The notes: generated by a model from the sequence alone, not told the origin. 64,000 nt of DNA from Deltaproteobacteria bacterium (GCA_013151915.1 JAADHJ010000016.1:1-64000), one strand, 5' to 3'. Shown: positions 1 through 8,756, numbered from the stretch's first letter. Numbers and translations are program-made.

Positions 1-541
1 GCGGGGGACACCGTTGCTTTTACAAGCCTGCTCGCCGGGATCCCCACATGGTCGGTGGCCGATACATCGATAGGGTCCATCGATCCTGTCACCGGGGTCT
101 TCACGGCGCTGGCGGAAGGGCGGACGCGGGTCAGCCTGGGCATTGACGGGAGTCCCGCCGATACCAGCGGGGTAATCACCGTCATAAATTCGGCCTCATC
201 CGGAGGAGGCGGAGGATGCTTCATCGCCACGGCGGCCTTCGGATCCTACGAGGCCCCCGCCGTGAGGGTGCTCAGGGATTTCAGGGATGCCGACCTTTTG
301 ACCAACGGTCCCGGAAAATGGTTCGTCGCCATGTTATTACCGCTACTCACCCCCCGCCGCGCAATGGCTGGATGATCATCCATGGCTAAAACCGGTCGCC
401 CGCGTCCTCCTGCTTCCCCTCATCGGCTTCGCGTGGGTATCCCTGAGGGTCGGACCCGCCTGGGCCGCCCTGCTGCTGGCCCTTTTACTCATGTCCATGG
501 TTGTCCTGACCTGGAAATTCCGTTATGACGTAAAAAGATAA
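1..541 (+). pseudogene. CFI-box C-terminal surface protein, 3' end, frameshifted
   Basis: The reading frame is open from base 1, so the gene starts upstream of the window. The first ~65 residues resemble a bacterial Ig-like (Big_2) repeat ([28 protein letters not shown]). After a Gly-rich linker comes [20 protein letters not shown], the CFI-box motif found at the C-terminus of secreted proteins in deltaproteobacteria and relatives. The expected tail ([20 protein letters not shown], then a hydrophobic segment and a basic end FRYDVKR) is present but in another frame: the frame in use stops at 373-375, and the tail runs on from about 331 to a TAA at 539-541. One surplus T near 329-332 explains the break. 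This is either a real inactivating mutation or a sequencing error. The likely role is cell-surface anchoring of a repeat protein. Confidence 0.75.
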
Positions 542-548
542 TCCAACA

Positions 549-697
549 CAGTGCAGCCGCTCGAAGGCTGCTCCACAGGGTTTCAGGTGAGGGTTTCGCG
601 GGAGAGATCTAACCCATGGTTCTGGTATTAAACTTCACGATTCTATCCGTGTACCCTGTCTATTAACCCTGTGTACTCCGTGTTAAATTAGCTTTTC
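549..697. repeat. Intergenic repeat patches (families B and C)
   Basis: The gap between the surface protein and rtcB holds two recurrent patches. One is the hairpin GCAGCC-N7-GGCTGC at 549-579, seen again at 42921-42950 and, inverted, at 32181-32213. The other is a run of TTAACCCTGTGTA-type sequence at 663-697 ending in TTAGCTTTTC, seen again at 48156-48211. No gene or clear promoter is visible here. Confidence 0.6.
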
Positions 698-707
698 GGT
701 AAGTTCC

Positions 708-2207
708 TTAACCCTTGACCACGCACAGCGGCCGCATCCTGGCCACCTTCGAGGCGATCCCGGCCCTGTGAACTACCTCCACCACCCGCGAGACGTCCTT
801 GTAGGCCTCGGGCATCTCCTCCATCAGCGATGTTCTCCCCGACGCCCGGGCGAAGACCCCCCTGTCCTCCAGTTCCCGGGTAATTGACCTGCCCTTGGCT
901 TGCCTGATGGCGGCCTTCCGGGACAGAACCCTCCCGGCGCCGTGGCAGGTGCTCCCGAAGGTCTCGGCCATGCCCGTTTCCGTTCCTCTGAGAAGGTAGG
1001 AGGCCGTGCCCATGTCACCGGGAATAATGACGGGCTGTCCAAACGGCCTGTAATCGGCGGGCAGGTCCGGGTGCCCCGGCGGGAAGGCGCGTGTGGCGCC
1101 CTTCCGGTGGACGGCCAGAATACGCTCTTTTCCACCCACCCGGTGGGACTCCAGTTTGACGATGTTGTGGGCCACGTCGTAAACCAGCCGGAACCCCAGG
1201 TCCCCGGGCCCCATGGAGAAGAAATCCATCATTATCTCCCGGACACGGTTCATGAGGCACTGGCGGTTTGCCCACGCGTAGTTGGCGGCGCACTTCATGG
1301 CCCCCCAGTAGCTCCGGCCCTCCGGGGAACGGAACGGTGCGCAGACGAGCTGCCGGTCGGGAAGCTCGATGCCATATTTCCCCGCCGCCCTGTTCATCCT
1401 CTCCAGGTGGTCCGTACAGACCTGGTGGCCGAATCCCCGGGACCCGGAGTGGACCATGACGGTTATCTGGTCCTTGTGTATCCCGAAGGCGGAGGCCGCC
1501 TCGGGGTCAAATATCCTGTCTACGTACTGGACCTCGACGAAGTGGTTTCCGGATCCCAGGGTTCCCTGCTGGGAGGACCCCCTCTGCAGGGAACGGTCGC
1601 TGACCTGCGCCGGGTCAGCGCCTTCAAGGCAGCCGCCCTCCTCGGTGTGGGTCAGATCGTCAGGATCTCCCAGGCCCTTTTCCACCGCCCAGCGTGAACC
1701 TTTGACGAGGACTTTCTCCTGCTCGGGCCTGCTCAACCGGATTGGGCCCCTGGAGCCGACGCCCGAGGGTACTCCGGCGAAGAGAGAATCGGCCAGACGC
1801 TCAAGGGTGTTCCTTTTTTCCAATCCCTTACGGTCGAGTCCGGTGACTGCCAACCTCACCCCGCAGTTGATGTCGTATCCCGTGCCGCCGGGGGATATGA
1901 TTCCGTCGTTCTGAATGTCGGTGGCCACGACCCCTCCGATGGGAAGACCATAACCGAAGTGAATATCAGGCATTGCCATGGATGCCACGACGATACCGGG
2001 CAGTGTGGCTCCGTTGGCCACCTGGAGGGCGCTTTTGTCCTGCCGGATGTCCTCCATGAGGGTTTCGTCCGCGTAGATGATCCCGTGAACCCTCATTCCG
2101 GGAACAGTCCCGATGGGGATCTCCCACTTGAACGGTGCAATTTTTCCGGGAGTTATTATATCAGCCAATGTACGGTCCCCCGGCAGCGTGTCGTAAAATA
2201 TCGACAC
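708..2207 (-). CDS. rtcB: RNA-splicing ligase RtcB
   Basis: 3'-phosphate/5'-hydroxyl RNA ligase that repairs or splices RNA, mainly tRNA, using GTP and Mn2+. The 499-residue protein aligns from memory along its whole length with archaeal-type RtcB: WEIPIG, MPDIHFGYGLPIGG, SPGGTGYDINCGVR (metal-binding Cys near 115), LGSGNHFVEV, VYDVAHNIVK, RKGATRAFPPGH and GSTCHGAGRVLSR, where the His near 422 is the guanylylated residue. The C-terminus KVARMRPLCVVKG is also typical. It lies 11 bp after panD and is probably co-transcribed with panBCD. The start is a GTG with no strong ribosome site. Homologues begin about 15 residues further in, so the first ~15 residues are uncertain. Confidence 0.95.
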   Translation of the reverse strand: MSIFYDTLPGDRTLADIITPGKIAPFKWEIPIGTVPGMRVHGIIYADETLMEDIRQDKSALQVANGATLPGIVVASMAMPDIHFGYGLPIGGVVATDIQNDGIISPGGTGYDINCGVRLAVTGLDRKGLEKRNTLERLADSLFAGVPSGVGSRGPIRLSRPEQEKVLVKGSRWAVEKGLGDPDDLTHTEEGGCLEGADPAQVSDRSLQRGSSQQGTLGSGNHFVEVQYVDRIFDPEAASAFGIHKDQITVMVHSGSRGFGHQVCTDHLERMNRAAGKYGIELPDRQLVCAPFRSPEGRSYWGAMKCAANYAWANRQCLMNRVREIMMDFFSMGPGDLGFRLVYDVAHNIVKLESHRVGGKERILAVHRKGATRAFPPGHPDLPADYRPFGQPVIIPGDMGTASYLLRGTETGMAETFGSTCHGAGRVLSRKAAIRQAKGRSITRELEDRGVFARASGRTSLMEEMPEAYKDVSRVVEVVHRAGIASKVARMRPLCVVKG

Positions 2208-2218
2208 GCCAAGTGGGG

Positions 2219-2581
2219 CTATCCCTGTTTTGTCTCGGTGATGGCGTTGTTTTGGTCCACGTAGACCAGTGACGGTTTATGGGAGAGAACATCCTTGGCC
2301 GAAACATGGCAATAGCACGCGATGATGATAATATCCCCGGCATTTGCCTTGTGCGCGGCGGCGCCGTTAAGCGCAATGGTGCCCGACCCCCGTCCGCCCA
2401 TGATGGCGTAGGTCTCGAACCTCTCCCCGTTGGTGATGTTGTAGATCTGGACCTGGGAGTACAGGGGAATCCTGGCCGCTTCAAGGAGGTCCTTGTCAAT
2501 GGTGATGGATCCTTCGTACTCCAGATCGGTATTCGTTACTGTCGCACGATGGATCTTGCCCGCAAGCAACGTGTATCTCAT
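2219..2581 (-). CDS. panD: Aspartate 1-decarboxylase
   Basis: Makes beta-alanine from L-aspartate for pantothenate and CoA synthesis, using a pyruvoyl cofactor. The 120-residue proenzyme has the expected size. The self-cleavage site is visible as YEGSITID (Gly24-Ser25), where Ser25 becomes the pyruvoyl group. The N-terminal MRYTLLAGKIHRATVT, the Tyr58 region (ERFETYAI) and GAAAHKANAGDIIII are also typical. A GGAGG lies about a dozen bases before the ATG and directly adjoins an HPE fragment. Last of the three pan genes, immediately upstream of rtcB. Confidence 0.96.
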   Translation of the reverse strand: MRYTLLAGKIHRATVTNTDLEYEGSITIDKDLLEAARIPLYSQVQIYNITNGERFETYAIMGGRGSGTIALNGAAAHKANAGDIIIIACYCHVSAKDVLSHKPSLVYVDQNNAITETKQG

Positions 2582-2599
2582 TTTTCTTATGCCTCCAGT

Positions 2600-2691
2600 T
2601 TCGATTTGCGCGCCCCTGAGTGGGCGCGTTGATGACTTTTTACGAAGTCATCAATTTTGATTGTGTCGTAAAGAGTCCATCAATGGTTTTT
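2600..2691 (-). repeat. HPE copy, partial (hairpins a, b, half c, plus e)
   Basis: Between panC and panD. Hairpin e remains at about 2661-2691 (GTCGTAAAGAGTCCAT), then hairpin a at 2631-2655, GCGCCCCTGAGTGGGCGC, and half of hairpin c. The end of panC, including its TGA at 2651-2653, lies inside it. Confidence 0.8.
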
Positions 2692-3544
2692 CCGATTTGC
2701 CTGTTTGTAAAATAGCGTTGTCGATAAGCTTGGCGCCGCCGACAGAGACGGCCAGCGCAAGCAGCGCGTCCTCCTCCATGTGATCCATGGGGGTAAGGTC
2801 CTGCGCGTTCACCACCTGGACGTAATCCACCCTGGTGTGCGGCTCCTCTTCGATTATTGATCGAACCCGGGCCTCAATGGTTTTCGTGTCCCGAATTCCG
2901 GAGGCGACCATACGTTTCGCCGCGTCCAGGGATCGGTTGAGGGAAAGGGCGCTCACGCGTTCCTCAGTGGAGAGGTAAGTGTTCCTGCTGCTCATTGCAA
3001 GGCCATCGTCCTCCCGTACGATGGGAAGCCCGATTACTTCCAGGTCCAGATCAAGGTCCCGGGCCATTCTCCTTATGACCAGATACTGCTGGTAGTCCTT
3101 CAGGCCGAAGTATGTCCTGTGGGGGCGGACGATGGAGAAAAGTTTGACCACGACCGTTGTGACGCCGTCGAAGTGGCCCGGCCTGGACCGGCCGCACAGC
3201 ACATCCGTCAGACCGGCGACATGGACGGTGGTACAAAAACCATCCGGATACATCTGCTCGGCCGAGGGGGCGAAAAGGACATCCACACCGGAATCGCGGC
3301 ACAAAGCGGCATCCCGCTCCATGTCTCTCGGGTAGCTTTCCAGATCCTCGGTGGGGCCGAACTGGGTCGGATTTACGAAGATACTCGTTACGAGGGTGTG
3401 GTTTTCCTCCCGGGCCTTTCTAATCAGGCTCAAATGCCCCTCGTGAAGAAATCCCATGGTGGGGACGAACCCGATCCGGTCACCGTCGTGCCTCCGCCGG
3501 ACCGCGTATTCATGCATCTGTTGTATGGTCGAAATAATCTTCAT
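2651..3544 (-). CDS. panC: Pantothenate synthetase
   Basis: Joins pantoate and beta-alanine with ATP hydrolysis to AMP, the last step of pantothenate synthesis. The protein has 297 residues. Visible motifs: VPTMGFLHEGHLSLI (HIGH-like, residues ~27-41), FVNPTQFGP, YPRD, GHFDGVTTVV, FGLKDYQQ and the KMSKS-like AMSSRN. The C-terminal tail after DNAILQTGKSE (PLMDSLRHNQN) is encoded by the HPE repeat, which also provides the stop codon, so the native C-terminus was probably shorter or different. HPE copies lie on both sides of the gene. Confidence 0.96.
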   Translation of the reverse strand: MKIISTIQQMHEYAVRRRHDGDRIGFVPTMGFLHEGHLSLIRKAREENHTLVTSIFVNPTQFGPTEDLESYPRDMERDAALCRDSGVDVLFAPSAEQMYPDGFCTTVHVAGLTDVLCGRSRPGHFDGVTTVVVKLFSIVRPHRTYFGLKDYQQYLVIRRMARDLDLDLEVIGLPIVREDDGLAMSSRNTYLSTEERVSALSLNRSLDAAKRMVASGIRDTKTIEARVRSIIEEEPHTRVDYVQVVNAQDLTPMDHMEEDALLALAVSVGGAKLIDNAILQTGKSEKPLMDSLRHNQN

Positions 3545-3552
3545 CTTCTACC

Positions 3553-3735
3553 TTTGATTGTGTCGTAAAAAGTCCATTCGTGGCCTTTTACTCCACGGAA
3601 AGCGAAAAGTGTCATTTTCACTTTCCTTACAGATCAACAACTTGTCCCGCAAATCGATGACCTGCGGGACAAGTCATTGATCTGGGCGCCCCTTAAGTGG
3701 GCGCATTGATGACTTTTTGCGAAGTCATCAATTTT
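3553..3735 (-). repeat. HPE copy, complete, long-c variant
   Basis: Separates panB and panC. All five hairpins are present. Hairpin c is the longest in the window: CAGATCAACAACTTGTCC pairs with GGACAAGTCATTGATCTG, extended by CGCA/TGCG, giving a 22-bp stem with two mismatches. The outer part reads CAGATC/GATCTG instead of CAAATC/GATTTG, a paired change. Confidence 0.9.
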
Positions 3736-3749
3736 CGTAGCGGGTGTTC

Positions 3750-4550
3750 CTATTCATAACTGTGTTCCTCATCGGGGAACTTTTCATCTTTGATGTCCCT
3801 GACGAACTCCCCCAGGGCTTTTTCCATTTCAGCCCCCAGCTGTGCGTAGCGTTTGACGAACTTCGGGACAAACCGGTCGTAGATGCCCAGCACATCGTTA
3901 AAAACCAGAACCTGCCCATCGCAGAAGGGTCCGGCGCCAATACCGATGGTAGGAATCACGAGATCCCGGGTGATCCTTCTGGCGGCCTCCAATGGTATTC
4001 CCTCAAGGACCATGGAGTAGGCGCCGGATTCCTGAACGGCCCTGGCGTCCTCCAGGAGAGCCGCGAGACCCTCCTCTCCGCGTCCCTGTATCCTGTACCC
4101 TCCCATCTGGTGGACGGATTGCGGTGTAAGACCGACATGACCCATAACGGGAATTCCCCTGGCGGCCAGGAATTCGATGGTCGCGGCCATGTGGACACCG
4201 CCCTCCAGCTTGACGCTCTTTGCACCGGCCTCCTTGAGAAACCGGGCAGCGTTCCTGAAAGCCTGGTCGGGACCGGCCTGGTAGGAACCAAACGGCATAT
4301 CCGCAACGAGATAGGCGTTTTCACATCCCCTGGCGGCTGCCCGCGTGTGATGGAGCATATCTTCCATGGTGACAGGCAGGGTAGTGTCGTATCCGAGTAC
4401 CGTCTGTCCGAGGGAATCTCCAACGAGGATAATCTCAGCCCCGGCTCTCTCCCCGAACAGGGCGGAGGGGTAGTCAAAAGCCGTTAACATGGCTATCTTT
4501 TCCTTCCCTTTCATTCCCATTATGGTCTGGTTGGTGACCTGTTTTTTCAT
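3750..4550 (-). CDS. panB: 3-methyl-2-oxobutanoate hydroxymethyltransferase
   Basis: Ketopantoate hydroxymethyltransferase, the first committed step to pantothenate, using methylene-tetrahydrofolate. The protein has 266 residues. Motifs: MLTAFDYPSA, ILVGDSLGQTVLGYDTTLPV (metal-binding Asp), VADMPFGSY, AGAKSVKLEGG, IPVMGHVGLTPQSV, VLEGIP (catalytic Glu region) and IGIGAGPFCDGQVLV. The ATG at 4550 is chosen over the in-frame GTG at 4556 because GAGGTGG sits 5 bases upstream of it. A terminator just upstream (4604-4630) suggests panB starts its own transcript with panC, panD and rtcB. Confidence 0.96.
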   Translation of the reverse strand: MKKQVTNQTIMGMKGKEKIAMLTAFDYPSALFGERAGAEIILVGDSLGQTVLGYDTTLPVTMEDMLHHTRAAARGCENAYLVADMPFGSYQAGPDQAFRNAARFLKEAGAKSVKLEGGVHMAATIEFLAARGIPVMGHVGLTPQSVHQMGGYRIQGRGEEGLAALLEDARAVQESGAYSMVLEGIPLEAARRITRDLVIPTIGIGAGPFCDGQVLVFNDVLGIYDRFVPKFVKRYAQLGAEMEKALGEFVRDIKDEKFPDEEHSYE

Positions 4551-4603
4551 TTCCACCTCGCTTAATGCCGGTTGGAACTCGGTAGACCCGGTGGAGGGGC
4601 TGC

Positions 4604-4630
4604 AAAAAAAAACCCCGTACGCGGACGGGG
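4604..4630 (-). terminator. Rho-independent terminator after dgk
   Basis: On the minus strand: stem CCCCGT, 6-nt loop, stem ACGGGG, then a run of nine T. It lies between the dgk stop codon (4679) and panB, and should end the arg-dap-folK-dgk transcript. Confidence 0.85.
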
Positions 4631-4678
4631 ACTGCCGATGGAACGCAGCTTCAATATTAACCCCCGTCCCGGTCCACC

Positions 4679-5323
4679 TCAGGCGGATCCAAGCGGCACA
4701 TAGAATTGAACCCCTTTTCTCATCCTTCGGATCTCCCGGACCAGGTCCTGGAAGTCCTCCGGTCTCCTGACGAAATCAACATCAGCGGTGTTGATGATCA
4801 GGAGAGGGGTTCGATCGTAACTAAAAAAGAACCTGTTATAGGCCTCGTTGACAGCCGCGATATAATCGCGGTTTATCTCTCTTTCAAAACTCCTGCCCCT
4901 CCTCCTGATACGTTGCTGAAGCACCTCGGTGGGGGACTGGAGGTAAATCACGAGATCCGGCCTTGGTATCCTCTGGTCCAACAGGCTGTATATCTGCCGG
5001 TATAACGCAAGCTCATCCTCACCAAGGTTTACCGACGCGAAGATGCGATCCTTGGCGAACAGATAATCACAGACTATACTCTGGCTGAAAAGATCCTGTT
5101 GTGCAAGCTCTTTTTGCTGCTGAAAGCGGCTCAGGAGGAAGAATATCTGGGTCTGAAAGGCATGTCTGGACGGATCGCGATAGAATCCGGGAAGGAAAGG
5201 ATTGTCCTCAACCCTTTCAAGGATGACCCTTGCCCCGAACTCCTCGCCGATCATCTCCACGAGGCTCGTTTTTCCAACGCCGATGGGTCCTTCGACCACG
5301 ATATATCTTTTATCAATCATCAC
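4679..5323 (-). CDS. Deoxynucleoside kinase (dGK/dAK family)
   Basis: Phosphorylates deoxynucleosides (probably deoxyadenosine or deoxyguanosine) for salvage. The 214-residue protein has the P-loop VVEGPIGVGKTSL at ~9-21, the ERVEDNPFL segment containing the catalytic Glu of this family, the DRS-like CDYLFAKDRIF, and the Arg-rich lid RIRRRGRSFE with the substrate segment around YIAAVNEAYNRFF. Its start overlaps the end of folK by 11 bp. Substrate preference cannot be told from sequence alone. Confidence 0.88.
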   Translation of the reverse strand: MMIDKRYIVVEGPIGVGKTSLVEMIGEEFGARVILERVEDNPFLPGFYRDPSRHAFQTQIFFLLSRFQQQKELAQQDLFSQSIVCDYLFAKDRIFASVNLGEDELALYRQIYSLLDQRIPRPDLVIYLQSPTEVLQQRIRRRGRSFEREINRDYIAAVNEAYNRFFFSYDRTPLLIINTADVDFVRRPEDFQDLVREIRRMRKGVQFYVPLGSA

Positions 5324-5834
5324 CCAATCTCCCCATGGGTCGAATTACCTGTTCCGGGTGTTTTTCTTCAACCTCTCGGCCAATCTCCCTGATGGTCTTA
5401 TCTGTCCCCGGTATTTTGAGGAGAGGAGCCAGCTCCTTCAGGGGTTCGAGGACAAATCGTCTCGACCGGAGCCGCGGGTGAGGAATGGTCAGTTCGGGAG
5501 TGTCCATCAATAAATCCTCGAAAAGCAGAATGTCCAGATCAATGGCCCTCGGGGCAACAACCCCGGGGGTCCTGACCCTTCCCATGGTTTTCTCAATGTG
5601 AAGGAGAGATTTCAGCAGGTCAATGGGTTCAAGGGTCGTGGAAATCGAGGCCGCGATGTTGAGAAAAGGTCCCCCTTGCACGTCGCCGACCGGATCCGTT
5701 TCGTATACCGCGGACAGTACATTGACCGTAATGGCAGGGTGTCTGTCAAGCATCATGACAGCTTTTTCCAGGTTGATGGCCCTGTCACCCATGTTGCTCC
5801 CGAGCCCGATGTAGACGGCGTTCCTAAAGGTCAT
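5313..5834 (-). CDS. folK: HPPK, folate biosynthesis
   Basis: 2-amino-4-hydroxy-6-hydroxymethyldihydropteridine pyrophosphokinase: transfers pyrophosphate from ATP to the pterin precursor of folate. The ~173-residue protein shows VYIGLGSNMGDR, SAVYETDPVG, PFLNIAASISTTL, IEKTMGRVR and the signature RAIDLDILLF, followed by IPHPRLRSRRFVL. The ATG at 5834 is preferred to an upstream TTG because family members begin just before YIGLGSN. It sits between dapL and dgk in the same operon. Confidence 0.93.
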   Translation of the reverse strand: MTFRNAVYIGLGSNMGDRAINLEKAVMMLDRHPAITVNVLSAVYETDPVGDVQGGPFLNIAASISTTLEPIDLLKSLLHIEKTMGRVRTPGVVAPRAIDLDILLFEDLLMDTPELTIPHPRLRSRRFVLEPLKELAPLLKIPGTDKTIREIGREVEEKHPEQVIRPMGRLGDD

Positions 5835-5870
5835 CTTTTGACGAGAATGCAATCACGCAAAAAAACGGTT

Positions 5871-7037
5871 CTACCATTGCATCCGATCCATGCGCGTGAA
5901 GGCCTCCTCGAGGCGCTGTTCGTTCACCGTCAGGGAGATGCGGAAGTACCCCTCGCCGTGTTTTCCGAACCCGTTTCCGGGGGTGAGAACAACACCCGTC
6001 TCCTGAAGGACCCGGGAGACGAAATCCGCCGAGGTCAGGCCCGCCGGGGTGGCCACCCAAAGGTAGAAGGTAGCCCTGGGCACTGTGAGGGAAAACCCCA
6101 TCCTGCTCAGAAAGCGGCAGGCCAGGTCCCTTCTTCCCTGGTAGATCCTCCGCATTTCGGCCACAGGTCCCTGATCGGATTCCAGCGCCGTGATCCCTGC
6201 CTCCTGGATGGCCTGAAAAATTCCCGAATCGATATTGCTCTTGATCTTCCCGAGACCGGCCACCGCTTCGGCATTGCCCGATGCGAACCCGATTCGCCAC
6301 CCTGTCATGTTGTAGGTTTTCGACAGGGAGTGAAACTCGATACAGACCTCTTTAGCGCCCGGGGTCTGCAGGAAGCTTACGGGAGGCTCGTCATCGAAGA
6401 AAACCTCGGTATAGGCGGCATCATGGCATACCATGATGCCGTTCTCCATGGCAAAGTCAACAACCTGCCGAAAAAAATTCCCATCGGCGCATGCCGATGT
6501 CGGGTTGTTGGGGTAGTTCAAAAAAAGCAGCCTGGCGCGTTTGAGCACATCCTTCGGCACGGCTTCAAGCTCGGGAAGAAATCGATTTTTCTCCTCTAAC
6601 GGCATGAAGTAGGGAACGCCTCCGGCAAAAAGAGTGCCGATATTGTATACCGGGTAGGCCGGATCGGGACAAAGCACCACGTCGCCCGGATTAACGAAGG
6701 CGAGGGGAATGTGGGCGATCCCTTCCTTGGATCCGACGAGAGAGACGACCTCTTTTTCGGGGTCAAGGTCCACACCGAAACGGGCGGCATACCAGTCGGC
6801 AATAGACCGGCGGAAACTCAACAATCCATCATAGCTTGGATACTGGTGATTGACCGGATCTTCCGCAGAGCTCTTCAGGCGGTCAATAATATGGGGCGGT
6901 GTGGGAAGATCGGGGTCGCCGATGCCGAGGCTGATGATGTCTACTCCCCTGGCCGCCAATGCGGCCTTCTTGCGATCTATCTCGGCAAAGAGGTATGGGG
7001 GGAGCATTTTCAGCCTGTCAGCCTGCTCTATTTTCAT
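5871..7037 (-). CDS. dapL: LL-diaminopimelate aminotransferase
   Basis: PLP enzyme that converts tetrahydrodipicolinate directly to LL-diaminopimelate, bypassing DapD/DapC/DapE. The 388-residue protein has ISLGIGDPDLPTP, the PLP-anchoring segment FHSLSKTYNMTGWRIGF (Schiff-base Lys near 240), LNYPNNPTSA and FRISLT. The frame is open 26 codons further upstream, but the ATG at 7037 follows GAAAGG and fits the family start MKIEQADRLKMLPPYLF. Position directly after dapB, dapA and dapF supports DapL over a generic class I aminotransferase. Confidence 0.93.
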   Translation of the reverse strand: MKIEQADRLKMLPPYLFAEIDRKKAALAARGVDIISLGIGDPDLPTPPHIIDRLKSSAEDPVNHQYPSYDGLLSFRRSIADWYAARFGVDLDPEKEVVSLVGSKEGIAHIPLAFVNPGDVVLCPDPAYPVYNIGTLFAGGVPYFMPLEEKNRFLPELEAVPKDVLKRARLLFLNYPNNPTSACADGNFFRQVVDFAMENGIMVCHDAAYTEVFFDDEPPVSFLQTPGAKEVCIEFHSLSKTYNMTGWRIGFASGNAEAVAGLGKIKSNIDSGIFQAIQEAGITALESDQGPVAEMRRIYQGRRDLACRFLSRMGFSLTVPRATFYLWVATPAGLTSADFVSRVLQETGVVLTPGNGFGKHGEGYFRISLTVNEQRLEEAFTRMDRMQW

Positions 7038-7054
7038 AACCGGCCTTTCGATTA

Positions 7055-7858
7055 CTAACCCAACCCAAGTACGTCCGCCATGGTGTACAGGCCGGCAGGC
7101 TGGTTCACGACCCACCGGGCAGCCCGAATGGCGCCAAGGGCGAAGTTGTCTCGGTTGTGGGCGCGGTGAGTCAGTTCAAGGCGTTCTCCCGGCCCTGCCA
7201 GGATAAGGGTGTGCTCCCCGACAATGTCGCCCGCCCGGATAGTCTGTATGCCGATCTCATCTTTTCCCCGTTCCCCGATAATCCCCCGGCGGGAATAGCA
7301 CGCGGTCCGGTCAAGATCCCTCCCTAGCGCGCCGGCCACCACCTCGGCAAGGCGCATGGCGGTGCCGCTCGGCGCGTCCTTTTTCAGCCGGTGATGGGCC
7401 TCGATAATCTCCACATCATAACCGTCGCCAAGGGACCTGGCCGCCGTCTCGGCCAGCTTGAACAGAAGGTTTACCCCTACGCTCATGTTTGGAGCGAGGA
7501 CGACAGGGATGGTCCGTGAAAAGAGAGTCATCGAGGTGACCTGATCGGAGGAAAGACCGGTGGTCCCCACCACTGCCGGGGTGTCGGCCTTTGCACATGC
7601 CTCCACGGACTGAAGGGCCGCGTCGGGGGCGGTAAAATCTATAAGGACATCGGCCTCTTTGAGGAGAGGGGCAATTTCACTGACCAGGGGGATTCCCAAA
7701 TCACCTTTACCCGCCAGCCGCCCCGCGTCCTGCCCCAGGGCCGGATGTCCTTTCCTCTCGAGAGCGCCGATCAGGCTGATACCGTCAGCGGTATGCATTG
7801 CTCCGATAATGGCACGGCCCATTCGGCCCGCGGCGCCTGAAACGGTTGCCTTGATCAT
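7055..7858 (-). CDS. dapB: 4-hydroxy-tetrahydrodipicolinate reductase
   Basis: NAD(P)H-dependent second step of the dedicated lysine/diaminopimelate pathway. 267 residues. The N-terminal Rossmann motif is VSGAAGRMGRAI. VDFTAP-like LIDFTAPDA, VVGTTGL, PNMSVGVNLLF and the catalytic EAHHRLKKDAPSGTA (His and Lys) are present, with ERGKDEIGIQTIRAGDIVGEH near the C-terminus. GAGGT lies 6 bases before the ATG. It follows dapA with a 19-bp gap. Confidence 0.97.
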   Translation of the reverse strand: MIKATVSGAAGRMGRAIIGAMHTADGISLIGALERKGHPALGQDAGRLAGKGDLGIPLVSEIAPLLKEADVLIDFTAPDAALQSVEACAKADTPAVVGTTGLSSDQVTSMTLFSRTIPVVLAPNMSVGVNLLFKLAETAARSLGDGYDVEIIEAHHRLKKDAPSGTAMRLAEVVAGALGRDLDRTACYSRRGIIGERGKDEIGIQTIRAGDIVGEHTLILAGPGERLELTHRAHNRDNFALGAIRAARWVVNQPAGLYTMADVLGLG

Positions 7859-7877
7859 GGATAGACCTCAAATTCCG

Positions 7878-8756
7878 TCAGGAGATATTTATGCCAAACT
7901 CTCCGAGGGCTTTCCGGAGCTTCAATCGGGAAGCGTCGGACAGGGGGACCATGGGCAGTCTGAGTTCATTTTTTATGCGGCCCATCATAAAGAGAGCTCC
8001 CTTGACCGGGATTGGGTTGGTTTCCAGAAACATGGCGTCGCACAGCGGCAGCAGCAGGTGATGAAGCTCGCGGGCCTTCTTTACATCACCCCCAAGAAAG
8101 GACCCTGTCAGGTCCGCCATCTGACGGGGCGCGATGTTGGATACAACGGAGATAACCCCCCGGCCGCCGATACTCATGAGGGGATACGCCAGAGCGTCCT
8201 CACCGGAGAGGATAACGAAGTCGTCCGTTACCGCTTGGATGGTGTAGCTGGCCTGCTTCAGGTCACCGGTGGCGTCCTTGAGCCCCACAATATTGGGTAT
8301 CCCGGCCAGCCGGCCAACAGTCTCGGGCAGCATGTTAACCCCCGTTCTTCCGGGTACATTGTAGAGGATGATGGGTATGTCCACCTGTCCGGCGATGTAG
8401 CTGAAATGCTGATAGAGTCCCTCCTGGGTAGGTTTATTGTAGTAAGGGGTGATCATCAGACAGGCGTCGGCGCCGACTTCCCTGACGCGTTCGGTCAGCC
8501 TGACTGCTTCCTCGGTGGAATTGGAGCCGGACCCGGCAATGACGGGCACCCGGCCGTTCACATGCTCCACTGTGATCCGAACCACCTCGATGTGCTCCTC
8601 ATGGTTCAGGGTTGAAGCCTCACCCGTGGTACCGCAGGGTACCAGGCCGTCGATCCCATTGTCGATCTGGAAGTCGATGTGCCGGCGAAGAGCGTCGGCA
8701 TCGATTTTCCCTCCCGAAAATGGGGTAATAAGAGCTGTCATGCACCCTTTAAACAT
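7878..8756 (-). CDS. dapA: 4-hydroxy-tetrahydrodipicolinate synthase
   Basis: Condenses pyruvate with aspartate semialdehyde, the entry step to diaminopimelate and lysine. 292-residue TIM barrel with CGTTGEASTL (Thr44/Thr45), MITPYYNKPTQEG, LYNVPGRTG (Tyr132) and the Schiff-base Lys160 in GLKDATGDL. A strong GGGAGGT precedes the ATG, which overlaps the dapF stop region by 8 bp, suggesting translational coupling. Confidence 0.97.
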   Translation of the reverse strand: MFKGCMTALITPFSGGKIDADALRRHIDFQIDNGIDGLVPCGTTGEASTLNHEEHIEVVRITVEHVNGRVPVIAGSGSNSTEEAVRLTERVREVGADACLMITPYYNKPTQEGLYQHFSYIAGQVDIPIILYNVPGRTGVNMLPETVGRLAGIPNIVGLKDATGDLKQASYTIQAVTDDFVILSGEDALAYPLMSIGGRGVISVVSNIAPRQMADLTGSFLGGDVKKARELHHLLLPLCDAMFLETNPIPVKGALFMMGRIKNELRLPMVPLSDASRLKLRKALGEFGINIS

